From Trichobilharzia regenti (taxonomy: Eukaryota > Platyhelminthes > Trematoda > Strigeidida > Schistosomatidae), in the NCBI GenBank assembly GCA_944472135.2, contig OX235270.1:119923842-119987841 (forward strand): 64,000 nt of DNA, read 5' to 3'. The notes below the pieces were generated by a model that saw only the letters and a list, made by a program, of their open reading frames with translations, was not told the origin of the DNA and made no database searches. Position 1 is the stretch's first letter, and each line of letters begins with the position of its first letter. Position numbers and translations under genes: made by a program. Of this stretch, positions 24,101-34,399 are shown piece after piece.

Positions 24101-24119
24101 TGCTAGCCTCACGCCTGAG
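21105..24119 (-). mobile_element. RTE-type LINE insertion (near full length)
   Basis: Element limits are inferred. The 3' end is set by comparison with the second copy at 6607-7068: similarity between the two stops just past the stop codon, in AATTAAAGGA. The 5' end is less certain; the sequence GAGGCTAGCAACCCC at the start of the ORF is repeated near 34250 and 62350. I did not find clear target-site duplications. Confidence 0.8.
21113..24112 (-). CDS. RTE-clade non-LTR retrotransposon, endonuclease-reverse transcriptase
   Basis: A single uninterrupted ORF encodes the polyprotein of an RTE-like LINE (compare schistosome SR2), which nicks target DNA and copies its RNA into the nick. The N-terminal apurinic-type endonuclease shows TWNVRTM (Asn34), CESRWNG (Glu55), GDMNA (Asp164, Asn166), QID (Asp233) and SDH (258-260). 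The RT shows FIDFEKAFDS (Asp637), TGVRQGCLLSP and FADD (737-740). A C-terminal segment with RKKWRWIGHTLRKP follows. The ORF opens with GTG; the first ATG is residue 19 (24058), so translation more likely begins there and still spares every catalytic motif. The 3' UTR is only a few bases (GGAATTAAAGG), as is usual for RTE elements. All key residues are present, so the enzyme could be functional. The 5' end shares about 26 bp with SINE-like copies elsewhere in the window. Confidence 0.95.
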   Translation of the reverse strand: MRLATPPCKQNCYRNFSTMNLFAPKEKVCVGTWNVRTMYANEMKRYGIQVLGICESRWNGNGLTKLSTGESVIYSGHPEDNHTHTEGVAIMMSPTATKALIQWEAISSRIMTARFNSKGRKVSIIQCYAPTNNADLEKKEEFYRQLQATMDNTPAGDMKILMGDMNAKLGPDNTGRELIMGREALGEMNENGELFADFCAFNELVIGGSVYKHKDIHKATWVSPDGQTKNQIDFISISRKWRRSLLDTKARRGADVGSDHYLVQGTIQIKLKAFRESGAADRPQAKFNTQKLKDQATKDIFIASIKDKAETQINTSEEVGVEKHWNNLKTVWSQTCMEVLGRKKRQDKQWLTTDTWKLIEERRTVKQKIIQCTDEQQKQELNASYNTLNKRVKKSAREDKRKYYETMANEAEQAAGKGDLATLYQTTRHLSGKRSTQIKPIKDDNGKSITKEVEQRKHWAEHFKRLLNRPPPTTRPTIPTTEAELPVNIDPPTKSEVLNAIKMLKAGKRAGPDGIPAEALKIDPETTADLMTPLLEKVWKEGKVPEDWKKGYLFKLPKKGDLSQCKNWRGIMLLSIPSKILSRIILERIKQALDEKLRPEQAGFRRNKSCIDQIATLRIIIEQSLEWQSPLYLNFIDFEKAFDSVDREVIWQLLRYYGVPSTIIHLIQQLYDNAACQVIHNGKLTEAFEVRTGVRQGCLLSPMIFLIAIDWIMRQTTDNEETGIKWTHTKDLEDLDFADDICLISHKLEDMQVKSNKLAEEASKIGLQVNIEKTEVMKIPGQHQTATTTDNNQRINGRNLKETTSFTYLGSIVSTTGGTDEDIKARIGKARQAFITLKSVWRSTALSIKNKIRIFNSNVKSVLLYGSETWRVIKSISNKLQTFINSCLRSILKIRWPEKISNKDLWERTNQEPIVKQIGRKKWRWIGHTLRKPSSDITRQALEWNPKGKRRVGRPRVTWRRSCEEEMKACGQTWSEVKKLAENRRQWRCAAEALCSSRN

Positions 24120-26059
24120 AAAAGAATGGTTACATTAAGATAAAGTTTAGAGAGAAGCGACCTTTTGGGTTGCTCCCCTTAAAATCAGATAACAAGGGAT
24201 AAAACAATCAGAACAACACCAACAAAGGAAAACAATTCACAGCAAAAAGGGCAAAAAGCGACAACAACGATACAATAAACAACATGCAATATAGTTCAGC
24301 ACAGTTAACTAAAATGATACCAAAATCTTGGACTCACTGACTTGGGCCAACTTGAACATATAAATCCAATAATATATACAATTTTACATATGAGTTGTTA
24401 TTAAAAGATACAAATGTCCACAAACTTTGTTGTAGGTATTAGTAGTCAATAATAGTAAATCCAGAGTTTAAGCGTTCGAAAGTTAGCGGAATTCGATAAT
24501 TTCCAGAACTTCGTGGTGAACAATGGCAAAGAAATGAGAGTTTTATAAATCACATCAAAAAAAGTTAAAACACAGAGCCAAAGGATAAATACACCACACA
24601 GTCATAGACTGAATGAATAGTGGGGAACTGCGACTACTAAAAGAGATTTAGTAATTCTTACAAAGCTTTTAAATAAATAGAACACAAAAGGAAAGTGAAA
24701 CTGCACATCAGTAACAACATTTTAACCTGGAAACATTTACTTCAGAGGTAAATAATTATGCAGATGATACTATGAATTTCGAGTGACATTACCACACTAT
24801 TTACTAATAGCAAGTAATATACTATCGAAGATCTAAAAATATTCAATCAGATAACGTAGACAATTATTCCAGTGATAGATTTCATAAAATATGCAGTCCC
24901 AGCATCATTACTGTTTAACCCAATGCTTTTCAATACGATCTGCCCCAGAAGTAGATATCCTAAATATTTCAGCATGTACCTTAAACATTTCTTAAGGTTT
25001 TAATTCTTAGATCAGATAGGCACCTAACACATGTCTGCGAATCTAAGGTTAACACTGAATATCGAGAAAAACGTTTTTCCAAATTGGCTTAATGTGTTTT
25101 CGCCACATAACTAATACCCTGATTACGTATGAAGAAAAAGCTGTTGCTAATGTCCATATCAGAATAAGCTGAACCGTCTCGGTCTTCGACTAATCAGTGC
25201 CTCCGAAGTATGTGAGCAGTGTTTATCGAGGTGAAAAATGTTTTCCTGGGTTGTATTTCAAAAGATTTGATCGGCTGTCAACACGGGATACAGACACAAA
25301 CTAATTTCGATTGATGGTGACTGCTAATGGTACTGCTGCTCAGTTCAGACGGATAGAGAGCTTGTAAAGTGTTGGGGATATTACTAACTGGTGTCAGCAG
25401 TTATGAAATCAAGGTCAGACAGAGCCACTTGTTCGTCAAGTGCTACAGTGTGGCACCAAATAACTAAAAGCAGCGGGTGTCTAGTCTGAGTATGTACGTT
25501 TGTTATTGTGATTAATCCCAAAGGACTTAACGAGAATGAAAATCACATATTTCTGTAATTACTAGCAACTGATCACTGAATAAAATAGATGAGTTACTAA
25601 TCTTCATTTTGATTCTTATATTTAGTGACTAAAAGTGTAGCAGATTATTGACTAATATTTGAAACTTTGGTTGGAGAAAAGTGTTACTTCTTCAAGCAAC
25701 CTTATATGTTCGGTTGCACGGGGAAAATACGGTAGGTTTACTTTGAGACAGTGATTGTGGTATATAGGTGTCTTCTAGTTTCTTGAAGTAAAATACTTCA
25801 AAATTAGCAGTAAGGTATAAAAGGGCGCTGATATTATGAGATATCATTGGCGGAGTAAAATTAAAATAAATTTAAACAGATGAGTGCAAAATGGTATGTT
25901 ATACGTTAGTAGTCTAATGCCGAGGTTCTGTTGTACTCCTGTAAGGTTATCACCTTTGAATTCAGATATGTTGAAAAGTCTTTTCTCTAAATCAGTCAGT
26001 AAACGGTTCTTTGCAACGAAATTCCAGCTAACCTTCACTAACTAAAAGTTGTTCTCCAT
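24120..26059. other. AT-rich intergenic sequence upstream of the RTE element
   Basis: No conserved coding stretch was found. The first 40 bp next to the RTE element contain a TTCTTTTCTCAG pyrimidine-AG string on the minus strand just before the ORF. Confidence 0.55.
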
Positions 26060-26470
26060 TTCTAAAAAAAATAAGTTCCTCATCAAGCCTACGGTATCTG
26101 CATCACTTGCTCTTATGAAGCAAGGTGTATCCGCTGCATCCAGAGGATGCTTTCCACCTAGAAACAAGAACACGTTCCAGCATGGTTCGACAAGGTAGGA
26201 AGGAAGGCTGTGAGAAGATTTTTTCTAGAACACTTGGTCAACTTCTATCACTCTGCCAACGCCGGCCATGACTTTAAAATCATCTGTCCAAATCACGCTA
26301 ACATGCCGCGTTTTCTCCGTTCTAAACCTCTAAATTCCATATTAGTTTTTTTATTAGATATATCACACAGTGAAACAGTATTATTTACTGGATGACGTTT
26401 CGAACAAAATTTATTGTTCATAATCATACCAATTGTAATCACTCGACTTTGGAACTTGAGTTTTGTAGTT
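26060..26470 (-). repeat. Penelope-like 3' tail fragment
   Basis: The minus strand carries GAACAA-TAAATT-TTGTTC (26419-26402), then GAAACGTCATC (26401-26391) and CAGTAAATAATACTG. This is the same tail block as at 20335-20390. No nuclease-coding part was found next to it. The sequence at 26.06-26.36 kb is unassigned and included only tentatively. Confidence 0.6.
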
Positions 26471-27006
26471 TTCTTTGTTTTCTCCTAAACCCCTAGAGAT
26501 AGAGGAGGACTTGGTCATTCATGAATTCAAGTCAGACCTTTGCGTACAAAAGAGGTATGTACAGTTCCTACTTCAACCTTGGCCTTAGAGGTATAAACAT
26601 TTACTTATTTATTTTATTTTGTTCATTTAGCTAATCTAAGTACCTTTCTCTTATTACCACGACTGTTATTACTATTGTTATCCTCACTTCGAACCGTTTC
26701 CAGTGTTACTGCACTTGTCCTAATTAATATTTTAATAGAAAAAAATTTTGTAATGTTAAACTCTATATTATCAAACTTCACGTCATATTCCGTAGTGTTT
26801 TAACTGCCTACTAATCCCATAATTTTGCATCCCTTTTGCAGCAGCTACACATCCTATGAACAATCCTACAAATGATATTATCTCTTTTAACACTTGGTAT
26901 TTAATCATGATCCAAATAAAACATATTTTAATTGCATTTATTATTATTATTTTAAGTATTCACACCTTTGTTTAAATTTCCTCACGGGATATAGATTCTT
27001 AAAAAT

Positions 27007-27008
<2 letters not shown>

Positions 27009-27076
<68 letters not shown>
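27009..27076. repeat. (TA)n microsatellite followed by a Penelope tail block
   Basis: About 34 TA units. Directly after it, 27077-27135 (ATTCGCTGAAAGAGTC...CTGAATG) matches the end block of Penelope 3' UTRs at 1845-1880 and 18020-18050. The microsatellite may have grown from the A/T-rich tail of such an insertion. Confidence 0.9.
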
Positions 27077-27078
<2 letters not shown>

Positions 27079-27135
27079 GACTGCACACCTTGATAATAAA
27101 TTCGCTGAAAGAGTCTTCTCTGAATGTTGTATTTC

Positions 27136-27879
27136 CTAATGTTACAACGGGAATTATTAAATTGAAGAGAATTTCACATAGATTTCTGTTTACAAGCAAG
27201 ATTTCACGTGTTATTGATCGTTAAGAAGTGTACATGATACCAAAAGTTGGATAGAACAGCGGGTAGTGTCCAATGTAATGTATACCACAAAAAATATCTC
27301 AGTTGTTGTTGGTTAAATTCGGAATATTTTGTGACTGAAATCAGTAAATAGATTTTACGTGTATACATAACGAAAACAGGGATGATGACATTTTCACTAC
27401 TTTTATTACCTGGTGTGTCACATAAAAGGATAAAATACTTAATTTGATTACTGTTCTTTTAAATGTCCACCTCATACAGATAATAGCTAACAAAGAACTC
27501 ACAGATGTATATGTAAGCTAGTAATGTCATAGAGCTAACTGATGAACATAAATAGATCTGTTCGCATCAGTTTTAATTACGTTGTCTGTTATAAGAAACC
27601 TCCCGAAATGCTATAATCTTCGGAAGAATATAGCACAGTTTTGATTACTTGTTTAGTTGATATGTTCTGGAACTGCTGTTAACTTTTTATGAATTTATTA
27701 ACGATATGTTTAACTATCGGTATCTATTTCCTTTTTTTGTTTCTGGCATGATGTTTCACTGTAGTTTAACCCTATAAAGTGACATGTTATGTTCGACTCA
27801 GGTCAGGACGAAACAGGTTTTCCCTGGAACATGTATATAATGAGTGTTGGATGACTTACTTACCCTGATTGAGCTAGAT
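27136..27879. other. AT-rich intergenic sequence
   Basis: A GGACGAAACAGG string at 27804-27815 recalls the hammerhead repeat, but the rest of the core is missing. Nothing else is recognised. Confidence 0.5.
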
Positions 27880-28515
27880 GAAGCAGAACTCGGACTTCGG
27901 GCACATAGGAGTAGATGTTGCAGGACTACATTAACTCCTAGCCTAAAGATAGGGAGTGAATTGGCAGGGAGTTTTGACCACTTTACTCATTTACGAGTTT
28001 GCGTCAGCCCTAATAGACTAATCGGTGATCTGATGTCCGGTTATCAGTTAAACTACATCTGTAATGCTCAGCAGTTAGCTCCGTCCTCTCCATATGGCTG
28101 TGAGATATAACCATTGAAAGGGGAAGATATGAAAAGGGTAGCTGTTTTTTACCATTGATCTATGCGTTCTGTCTCCCCTGTTAAGTTGTATAATATGGTG
28201 GGTAATGTCGAGGTTAGGTGTAGAGTGATAGTTAAAAGGGGTAAGTCTGTCGATGAGGTTGTAAAAATGAATCGGCTGAAATGGCTAGGACATTTCTTGA
28301 GCATTCGGAGACGTCGCGTTCCTAGACTATCATTATCAGCCGATATTGTGTTGGCTTGTAAAAAAGTTAGAAGTGGTAAAACTGAAACCCTTAGTCAATT
28401 TATGAACCCTTTGACAGTAAATTTAAGCCAGTAGGATGGTATAGGCTGTCTGGCTGGAATCCTCGAGATTCTAAAACCCATTGGCTAGAGATTATTGCAG
28501 ATGTGGCCTAAAATA
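27880..28515 (+). pseudogene. Non-LTR retrotransposon RT C-terminal relic
   Basis: In order, the plus strand shows YGCE..PLKGEDMKR, GKSVDEVVKMNRLKWLGHF and a GWNPRDSKTHWLE-like end. This is the post-RT region shared by many trematode LINEs (consensus YGCETWPLK, SVDEVVxLHRLRWLGHVLRMP). Stops and frameshifts are present. The class is only inferred; it differs in sequence from the 21-kb RTE element. A sister fragment lies on the minus strand at 46.5-47.1 kb. Confidence 0.7.
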
Positions 28516-29439
28516 ACTCTCAGTGATTTAGATACATGCAGTATCTCTGATCTCCCCATATCCACCAAACCCACATGTTTTCCCACGTTACCATTCCTTC
28601 TCTTTCATATTTCTGTTTGTATTAGAATCTCTGAATCCCTATTTTCTTTCGTTAACCCACCTTTGTATGCCATATGGAGTAAGGCAACTTAAACTGCATT
28701 ACACCATTGGGTGAGTTCTATGTTGAAATTCAGTCAGTTAGTCAGTTGGACGCATTGGTTCATTGCCGAGGACGTAAGCCAGTGAGCAGCATTTCCATTT
28801 ACCTAGTCACTCCAGTATCAGTCTTACGCAAAATAAGTAAGTGTATCTTTTAAATTCAATAACTGCTTTGAGTTGGAATTGCTTCTTCTACCAGCTGATT
28901 TGCAATGACCACCTTTTTTCTTTTAACATTAGAATTTCTAAACAAATCTACAAATATCTTTTACATTATATACTCACAGAGTAAGAAGTAATATTCGATT
29001 ATTTTCACCTGTCTCATTAAGAAATTTATACCACCTTCGATTAGTACTTCTGCCATCTGAAAATCAGATTTTAGATAGAATAAGTTCTTTTTCCCTTAAT
29101 CGAGTGAAAAATAAACTAGAAACTGGCAAATGATTTTAACAACAACAAGGTGTCGAAATCTATTTTTTCAGGCTAGTGTTATTCTGAAGTAGTCAGTTTA
29201 AATACAGTAGATATATTACGCGCCAGGGAATACGTCATCAATGAAATGCTTAGTGAACAATTTGTCAGCAAGGTGATTCTTGTTGACAGATGTTTTCATG
29301 ATGATGATGATGATGATTAACGGCTGTATATATCTCTCCTTTTCTGTTTACATTAAAGAGTTTTTGTATACATTACAATATCAATGAGTTGATATGCGCT
29401 GCATAATCGCTTTTTAGTTTAAAATATACCTTTTGACTA
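28516..29439. other. AT-rich intergenic sequence with an (ATG)n tract
   Basis: A short ATG/GAT microsatellite lies at 29297-29318. No gene found. Confidence 0.6.
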
Positions 29440-29990
29440 AGTTGTGTTCTCTGAACTGACTGATTTAACTGAGAAGCTTTCATCGTCCTTCTAGGCAACA
29501 TCGCTTCACCTCAGGTTTTTTAAATTTATTTCTCCATGAGTGATATAACTGTGTCTCCTGTCAACCATTATCGTGGCTGGTTTTTCATTTACGTCTCAAT
29601 TGATCATTTTCGCTGACTTGGAATTCAAACTTTCTTGTCATGTGATTTGCTTTTTATTATATGGTAAATTTGGAGTGATAATTATGTAACTATTCTTTTG
29701 AAAAATTTTAATGGGTATTTTTAATCACCTATGATAATGGATGTATTAATTGCTAACTCATTTGAGAACCAGGCTTCTAGGAATTACCTGGAAGTATTTT
29801 TAGTTTTTTCTCTATTTAAAATTTTTACATTATCCTAATCACATTGATGTCTAAAATTATTCACATGCATTAATACGAAAGAATATACATAATGTCTTTT
29901 TGTATAGCCAATTTGTGTTCTACGGTTCGGATTCGTAGGGGTGCCCTCTTTGGCTGATGTAATGTATGTTACAATTCATACAATTTATTT
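29440..29990 (-). pseudogene. Penelope-like element, GIY-YIG C-terminal part and tail
   Basis: Minus-strand frames show EHKLAIQKD-like, NNFRHQCD.DNVKILNREKTKN and FLEAWFSNELAIN, the order found after a Penelope nuclease core and matching PLE-0 (LDWDNVQILYR, FLEAW). It ends in a tail with TTGCCTAG...GACGATGAAAGC near 29480-29512. It is frameshifted throughout. Confidence 0.75.
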
Positions 29991-29999
29991 TGTAAATGG

Positions 30000-30262
30000 T
30001 ATTAATTTTATCTTCTTTTTCAAATTCCAACCGAACGCAAATGATCAGCTAAGACGTAGATCAAAAACCAGCCACGATAATGGTTGCCAGGATATACAAT
30101 TATACCATTCATGGAGAATTTAAATAAGTCCACTTCATACTACAACCTGGGCTGAAGTGATGTTGTCTAGAAGGACGATGAAAGCTTCTCAATTAAATTA
30201 ATCAGTTTAGAGAATACAAATTATTCAAAATCGATCTCCTGAGCTACAATTATTTTAGAATA
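30000..30262 (+). repeat. Inverted Penelope-like tail at the 5' edge of the 29.4-kb copy
   Basis: The plus strand from about 30050 (AAACCAGCCACGATAATGG) through GTTGTCTAGAAGGACGATGAAAGC to GAGAATACAAATT matches the reverse complement of 29440-29590. The element is therefore flanked at its truncated 5' end by an inverted copy of its own 3' end. Confidence 0.78.
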
Positions 30263-31449
30263 TGCTTATCTACTAGGTATGAGAAAAGCGCAAGACAGTG
30301 CCTAAAAATTATTTTCCTTAAAACAATCCTGAAAAGCTCTACAGTAGTTATACTGATAGCAAACACATAATAGTTATCAAGGTAAACTTTGACACAAACT
30401 AAGGAATTAATGGACTGCATATCCGCGTAAGTTTGAGTCTCTTCATCAGTGTATAATCACAACTTTGACAGCTACTTAATAATGGGATTGGATAATGGTT
30501 ACACCATACAGCAAACTGGAGGAATCAAGAACTGTTATACTACAACCCTACGCTGGGAATGGTGCATAAACACCAAGTAACCGTAGGATGATAACCAGTA
30601 TTATATTTTAACTGTCTAGTTATTAATGCTCACTAAAGTCTACAAATCCCGAGACCAGTGCAAACAATAATTTTAGTAACATACTGTATCATACGGAAAA
30701 TTTACTTTCTGAAAAAATGTTATGAACAGAGTAGCAGAACAATTCAATTGAAAAACCTTTAGTTAACTGAAAATACATTAACAGTCACTATTTTCGCAAT
30801 GAAGTAAAACAGGAATCTAACAGTTCGTCCGAATACAAGGGAGAAGAGAAGCTGGTAGGCAATAAAACAAGAAAGGATATCAAATATAAATAGTGGCCAA
30901 ATAACTTCATCTTCTGAACACAACACGTGGATAAAAAGAAGGATGCAAAGCAAAAAGAGTTGTAGAAAATGGAAAAATAAGTAAGTTAAAAAATATTGTT
31001 ATAATCATTATTGGAAGTTCAGTTTTCTTTCGTTTTTGTTTACATATCTTCTCTACATGATCAACGTAATTGAATAATTTGTCAATATATATATGTATGT
31101 AAGTAATGATTTACATTTTGAAAAATTTAGTAATAGAAGGTATTATCTTTTCTTTAAAAACTACTATTTAAACTGTATTCAGCAATCACTTACAGAAATA
31201 AAATTTCGAAGTGATATTTTGTGTAATATTTAAGTAAAGATATACACCAGTTAAGGCAGTTCAATGTAAATTACTTTAAAAGCACCAGCATTTCCATCCT
31301 TTGCTCTCTTCATGTAACTCAATATTATCAGATAAATCTGTTCGATTTAATTGAACAGGTCATAGTCGACAGGACCAATACATTGCACGAAGATATATGG
31401 AGAAATGTCATGTGATCATTGAGTAGTGAAGGAAATAGCTAGGTGGTCT

Positions 31450-31494
<45 letters not shown>

Positions 31495-33603
31495 TGCAAT
31501 AAATGCTAACTTCAGATATCAATTCAAGAGTGGTTGAATTACTTTTTCCCGATTAGACTACTGTACTGTTTATTTTACTAAGAAGGTATAATTCTTCCCT
31601 CCACGACATAATTGTCAGTTGAAGGAATCAGCTCAACAAAAATGAGTAGGTTTGTAAACTAGGCAGTGAAGTGAACTAGTTATGTACAATGAAGATTCGG
31701 ACAGTAGGTAGGTGAATTGCTATTCTCAGATGTGTGATTCATAAGGTGAAAGACAGTCAAACATGTCTGATCTAGTGAATACCAGTTAGAAATAGTTAGA
31801 AATTCTAAAATTCTTACTTGGAAAATGCTGATTAATAAGTACAACTAGACTAATGAACTTGTGAGACATTTCATGATTATATTTGAAGTTAGGTGTTGAT
31901 ATGTCCTTTTTTTTTAAAGAAAATATCTACTTTAAAGAACATCTACTTAATCAAATTAGACTTTTTAAACATGCAAGATACTGTTTACAAAGATTGCACA
32001 GATACCTACACGTGACTTTATCAAAGCTTCATACAAGTTGAGTCGCCTAACATTTCAAGAGAGTTTCCTTCTTTAATAGTGCTATCACTATTGATATGGA
32101 ACTGAACTCACATCGTCAAGTAGGCTATCACAGAAAGGTACAAATTTAAAGTTGCCAAAACTGAAAGAAACCACAATCAAACAGAAATTGGACAAAAAAG
32201 TGAGAAATATGAAAAGAAAGAGAATAACTGAATAAAGGTGAGAGGTGAATATATCTGCCACAGTGTCATGTCATTTACAGTCGGTCATAGTGTATTTGTA
32301 ATTTTACACTTCTCTCAACATCTTAGCCCAATAGTCAGTAACTTTATGTATAGGTATCATGTCATGAGTTATCTGTCCAACGTAACTCTATCCAAACCTT
32401 AATTTTGTCAAGAAAGTGAATAATTAGCTATGCTCAATCTACATTACAAAAATATTTCAGTCAGTTAACATTTATAACCTAAACAATTAAATAAACTTCC
32501 TCAACTGTCACACTGCATTTAACCTCAACAATTTACTCTATAGTTCAACTATAAGCATGTAATTTTTAGCTCACATACTCATGAAAGTTAAAAAGGTTTT
32601 CATGTTAACTGCACTACAAATATATATATATATATATATATATGTCATTCACTACTAGCCAACCAGTCTTATAGTATGTAACAGAACATTTCATGATGTA
32701 CCAGTAATTATTTGAGCAGTAATTTAGTCAAATATTTACTTGATCAATAATCTACCTTACATAAAAGATCAGCTCAGGAATATTCTTTTATGCAAAAAAA
32801 GAAGACAAGCAAACAAACTGAATTGTACTTGTGTGTGTGTGTGTCAGGTAAGCTGTTGAAAGTACTGATGCACACATATACACGTACAAGTGTTTTAAGC
32901 ACACTACATGCACCAGTAACATTTTTAGAGCATATTATATGTATATATACTGGCTGCGCACCACTTTTTGTGAATTTTTAAATCAGGATTTTGATCTTAT
33001 AAATCTGAACCAACTTATCGACTTGTATGTGAGATAATTAGAGCTATAGTGTTGATGATAATAAATAGTGAAAAGTATTCAGGTTATTTATGAGTGTTCA
33101 GATTAACTACCGTTTTTGGAATTTCTATTATTTGAAGATTTTTAAACATTTTCTCTGAATACATTATGTAAATGTAATTCAGAATACTCCTAATTTATAT
33201 TAATAATCTCACTCATTAAGGCTAAATTGACTGAATCAGTTTACATGATTGTCCGCATCTGGTAGCAAGGTGCCGGTACAACCCCTTGTCACCTACTGCA
33301 GCAGTCCAGTATGGTAGTAGTGAACGCTTGCTTGAAGGCGCCAAGTGTTTTGTACTTGATTGATACAAAAATATCCTTAAAGAATAAGTGTACTAATTAT
33401 TGGGAAAAAGTCATTTGGAGCACATTGGTTATTTTATCTGCCAGACTAGCTTAGTTAGCTATAACATCAATTCAATAATTCCGGCTGACTGTCTTTGCCT
33501 AAAATACCAAGGGCTTCTTATTACAGCAGTAAATCACTTGGCACTTTACTGACATAAGGTGTAAGGCATTTCAAGTACTTTCTTTTAAGGAGTTGACAAG
33601 GGG

Positions 33604-33642
<39 letters not shown>

Positions 33643-34240
33643 GGAACATTTTAAGTACTGGCTGTATAATACTGTTACTATCAAGTAGACAGCACCGATT
33701 TAATTTTTAAAGATTTTGGTGAATAAGGTTAAATAAACCAAACACTGAGTTTGTTTGTAGCTGAGCGTCAGATAAGATGAAACGCTTAACTCTCTTTCTT
33801 TATATTAACGCGCCGCTTTTAAAATAGTCCACAGGTGACCAATAGTGCTCTTTTTTCTTAAATGATATGAAAAATTTTAATGTGATATCTGCAATCTGTA
33901 AATCAATTAAATGAAGCAAAATTGACAGGATTAATGAATTCGAAATTAGAAATGACGTGATTCCCAGCCTTTACGAAAAGAATTCTACAGACTTATTGTG
34001 TACAGTACTTTGTGGTTTCTAGGTAATTTGACCTGGCGAAGACTACTCACGAATTTTTATGTAGAAATGATGAGACTTTATTCAACTTTCCTATTTAGTC
34101 AGTCTTAAGTTTAATAGATAAAATTTATCTACTTTTTTCTATTGTCTTCAATCTTCTTTTATTCGTTTGCTTTCCAGGTGGAACCATAGGGTTTCCAGCT
34201 TGAGTTGGGAAGTTTCGGTATCGGTGAGGTCATTGTTTTT
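30263..34240. other. Long AT-rich stretch without recognised genes
   Basis: It holds (TA)n tracts at 31453-31490, 32620-32643 and 33604-33640 and a short (GT)n near 32830. A hydrophobic 64-codon minus ORF at 30759-30953 has no start context or family and is not called. Confidence 0.6.
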
Positions 34241-34399
34241 TTTACCGGATAAGTTTGCTAGCCTCGTATCCCCGACCTTTTCTCTTCTCCTGAATTACTA
34301 TAGCCTAATAAACTAGATGAGATTATGGAGGGAGTCGGCGAAGAATCGAATTCCGGACCACGTTTATGTTTGACAGGTATTCTACCAGTGAACCGATGC
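34241..34399 (-). mobile_element. tRNA-derived SINE-like element, decayed
   Basis: The minus strand starts GCATCGGTTCACTGGTAGAA and has a B-box-like GGAATTCGATTC. The body ends in GAGGCTAGCAAAC, like the copy at 62341. It is more diverged. The 76-codon ORF over it is an accident of the repeat. Confidence 0.6.

Noticed and set aside
26894..27199. ORFs with long YIYIYI runs on both strands
   Set aside because: They are translations of a (TA)n microsatellite.
27783..27850. GGACGAAACAGG resembling a hammerhead core
   Set aside because: No CUGANGA box or stem II partner at the right distance; a chance or fully decayed match.
30759..30953. Hydrophobic 64-codon ORF on the minus strand
   Set aside because: AT-rich sequence readily yields Phe/Leu/Ile-rich frames; there is no start context, family or splice support.
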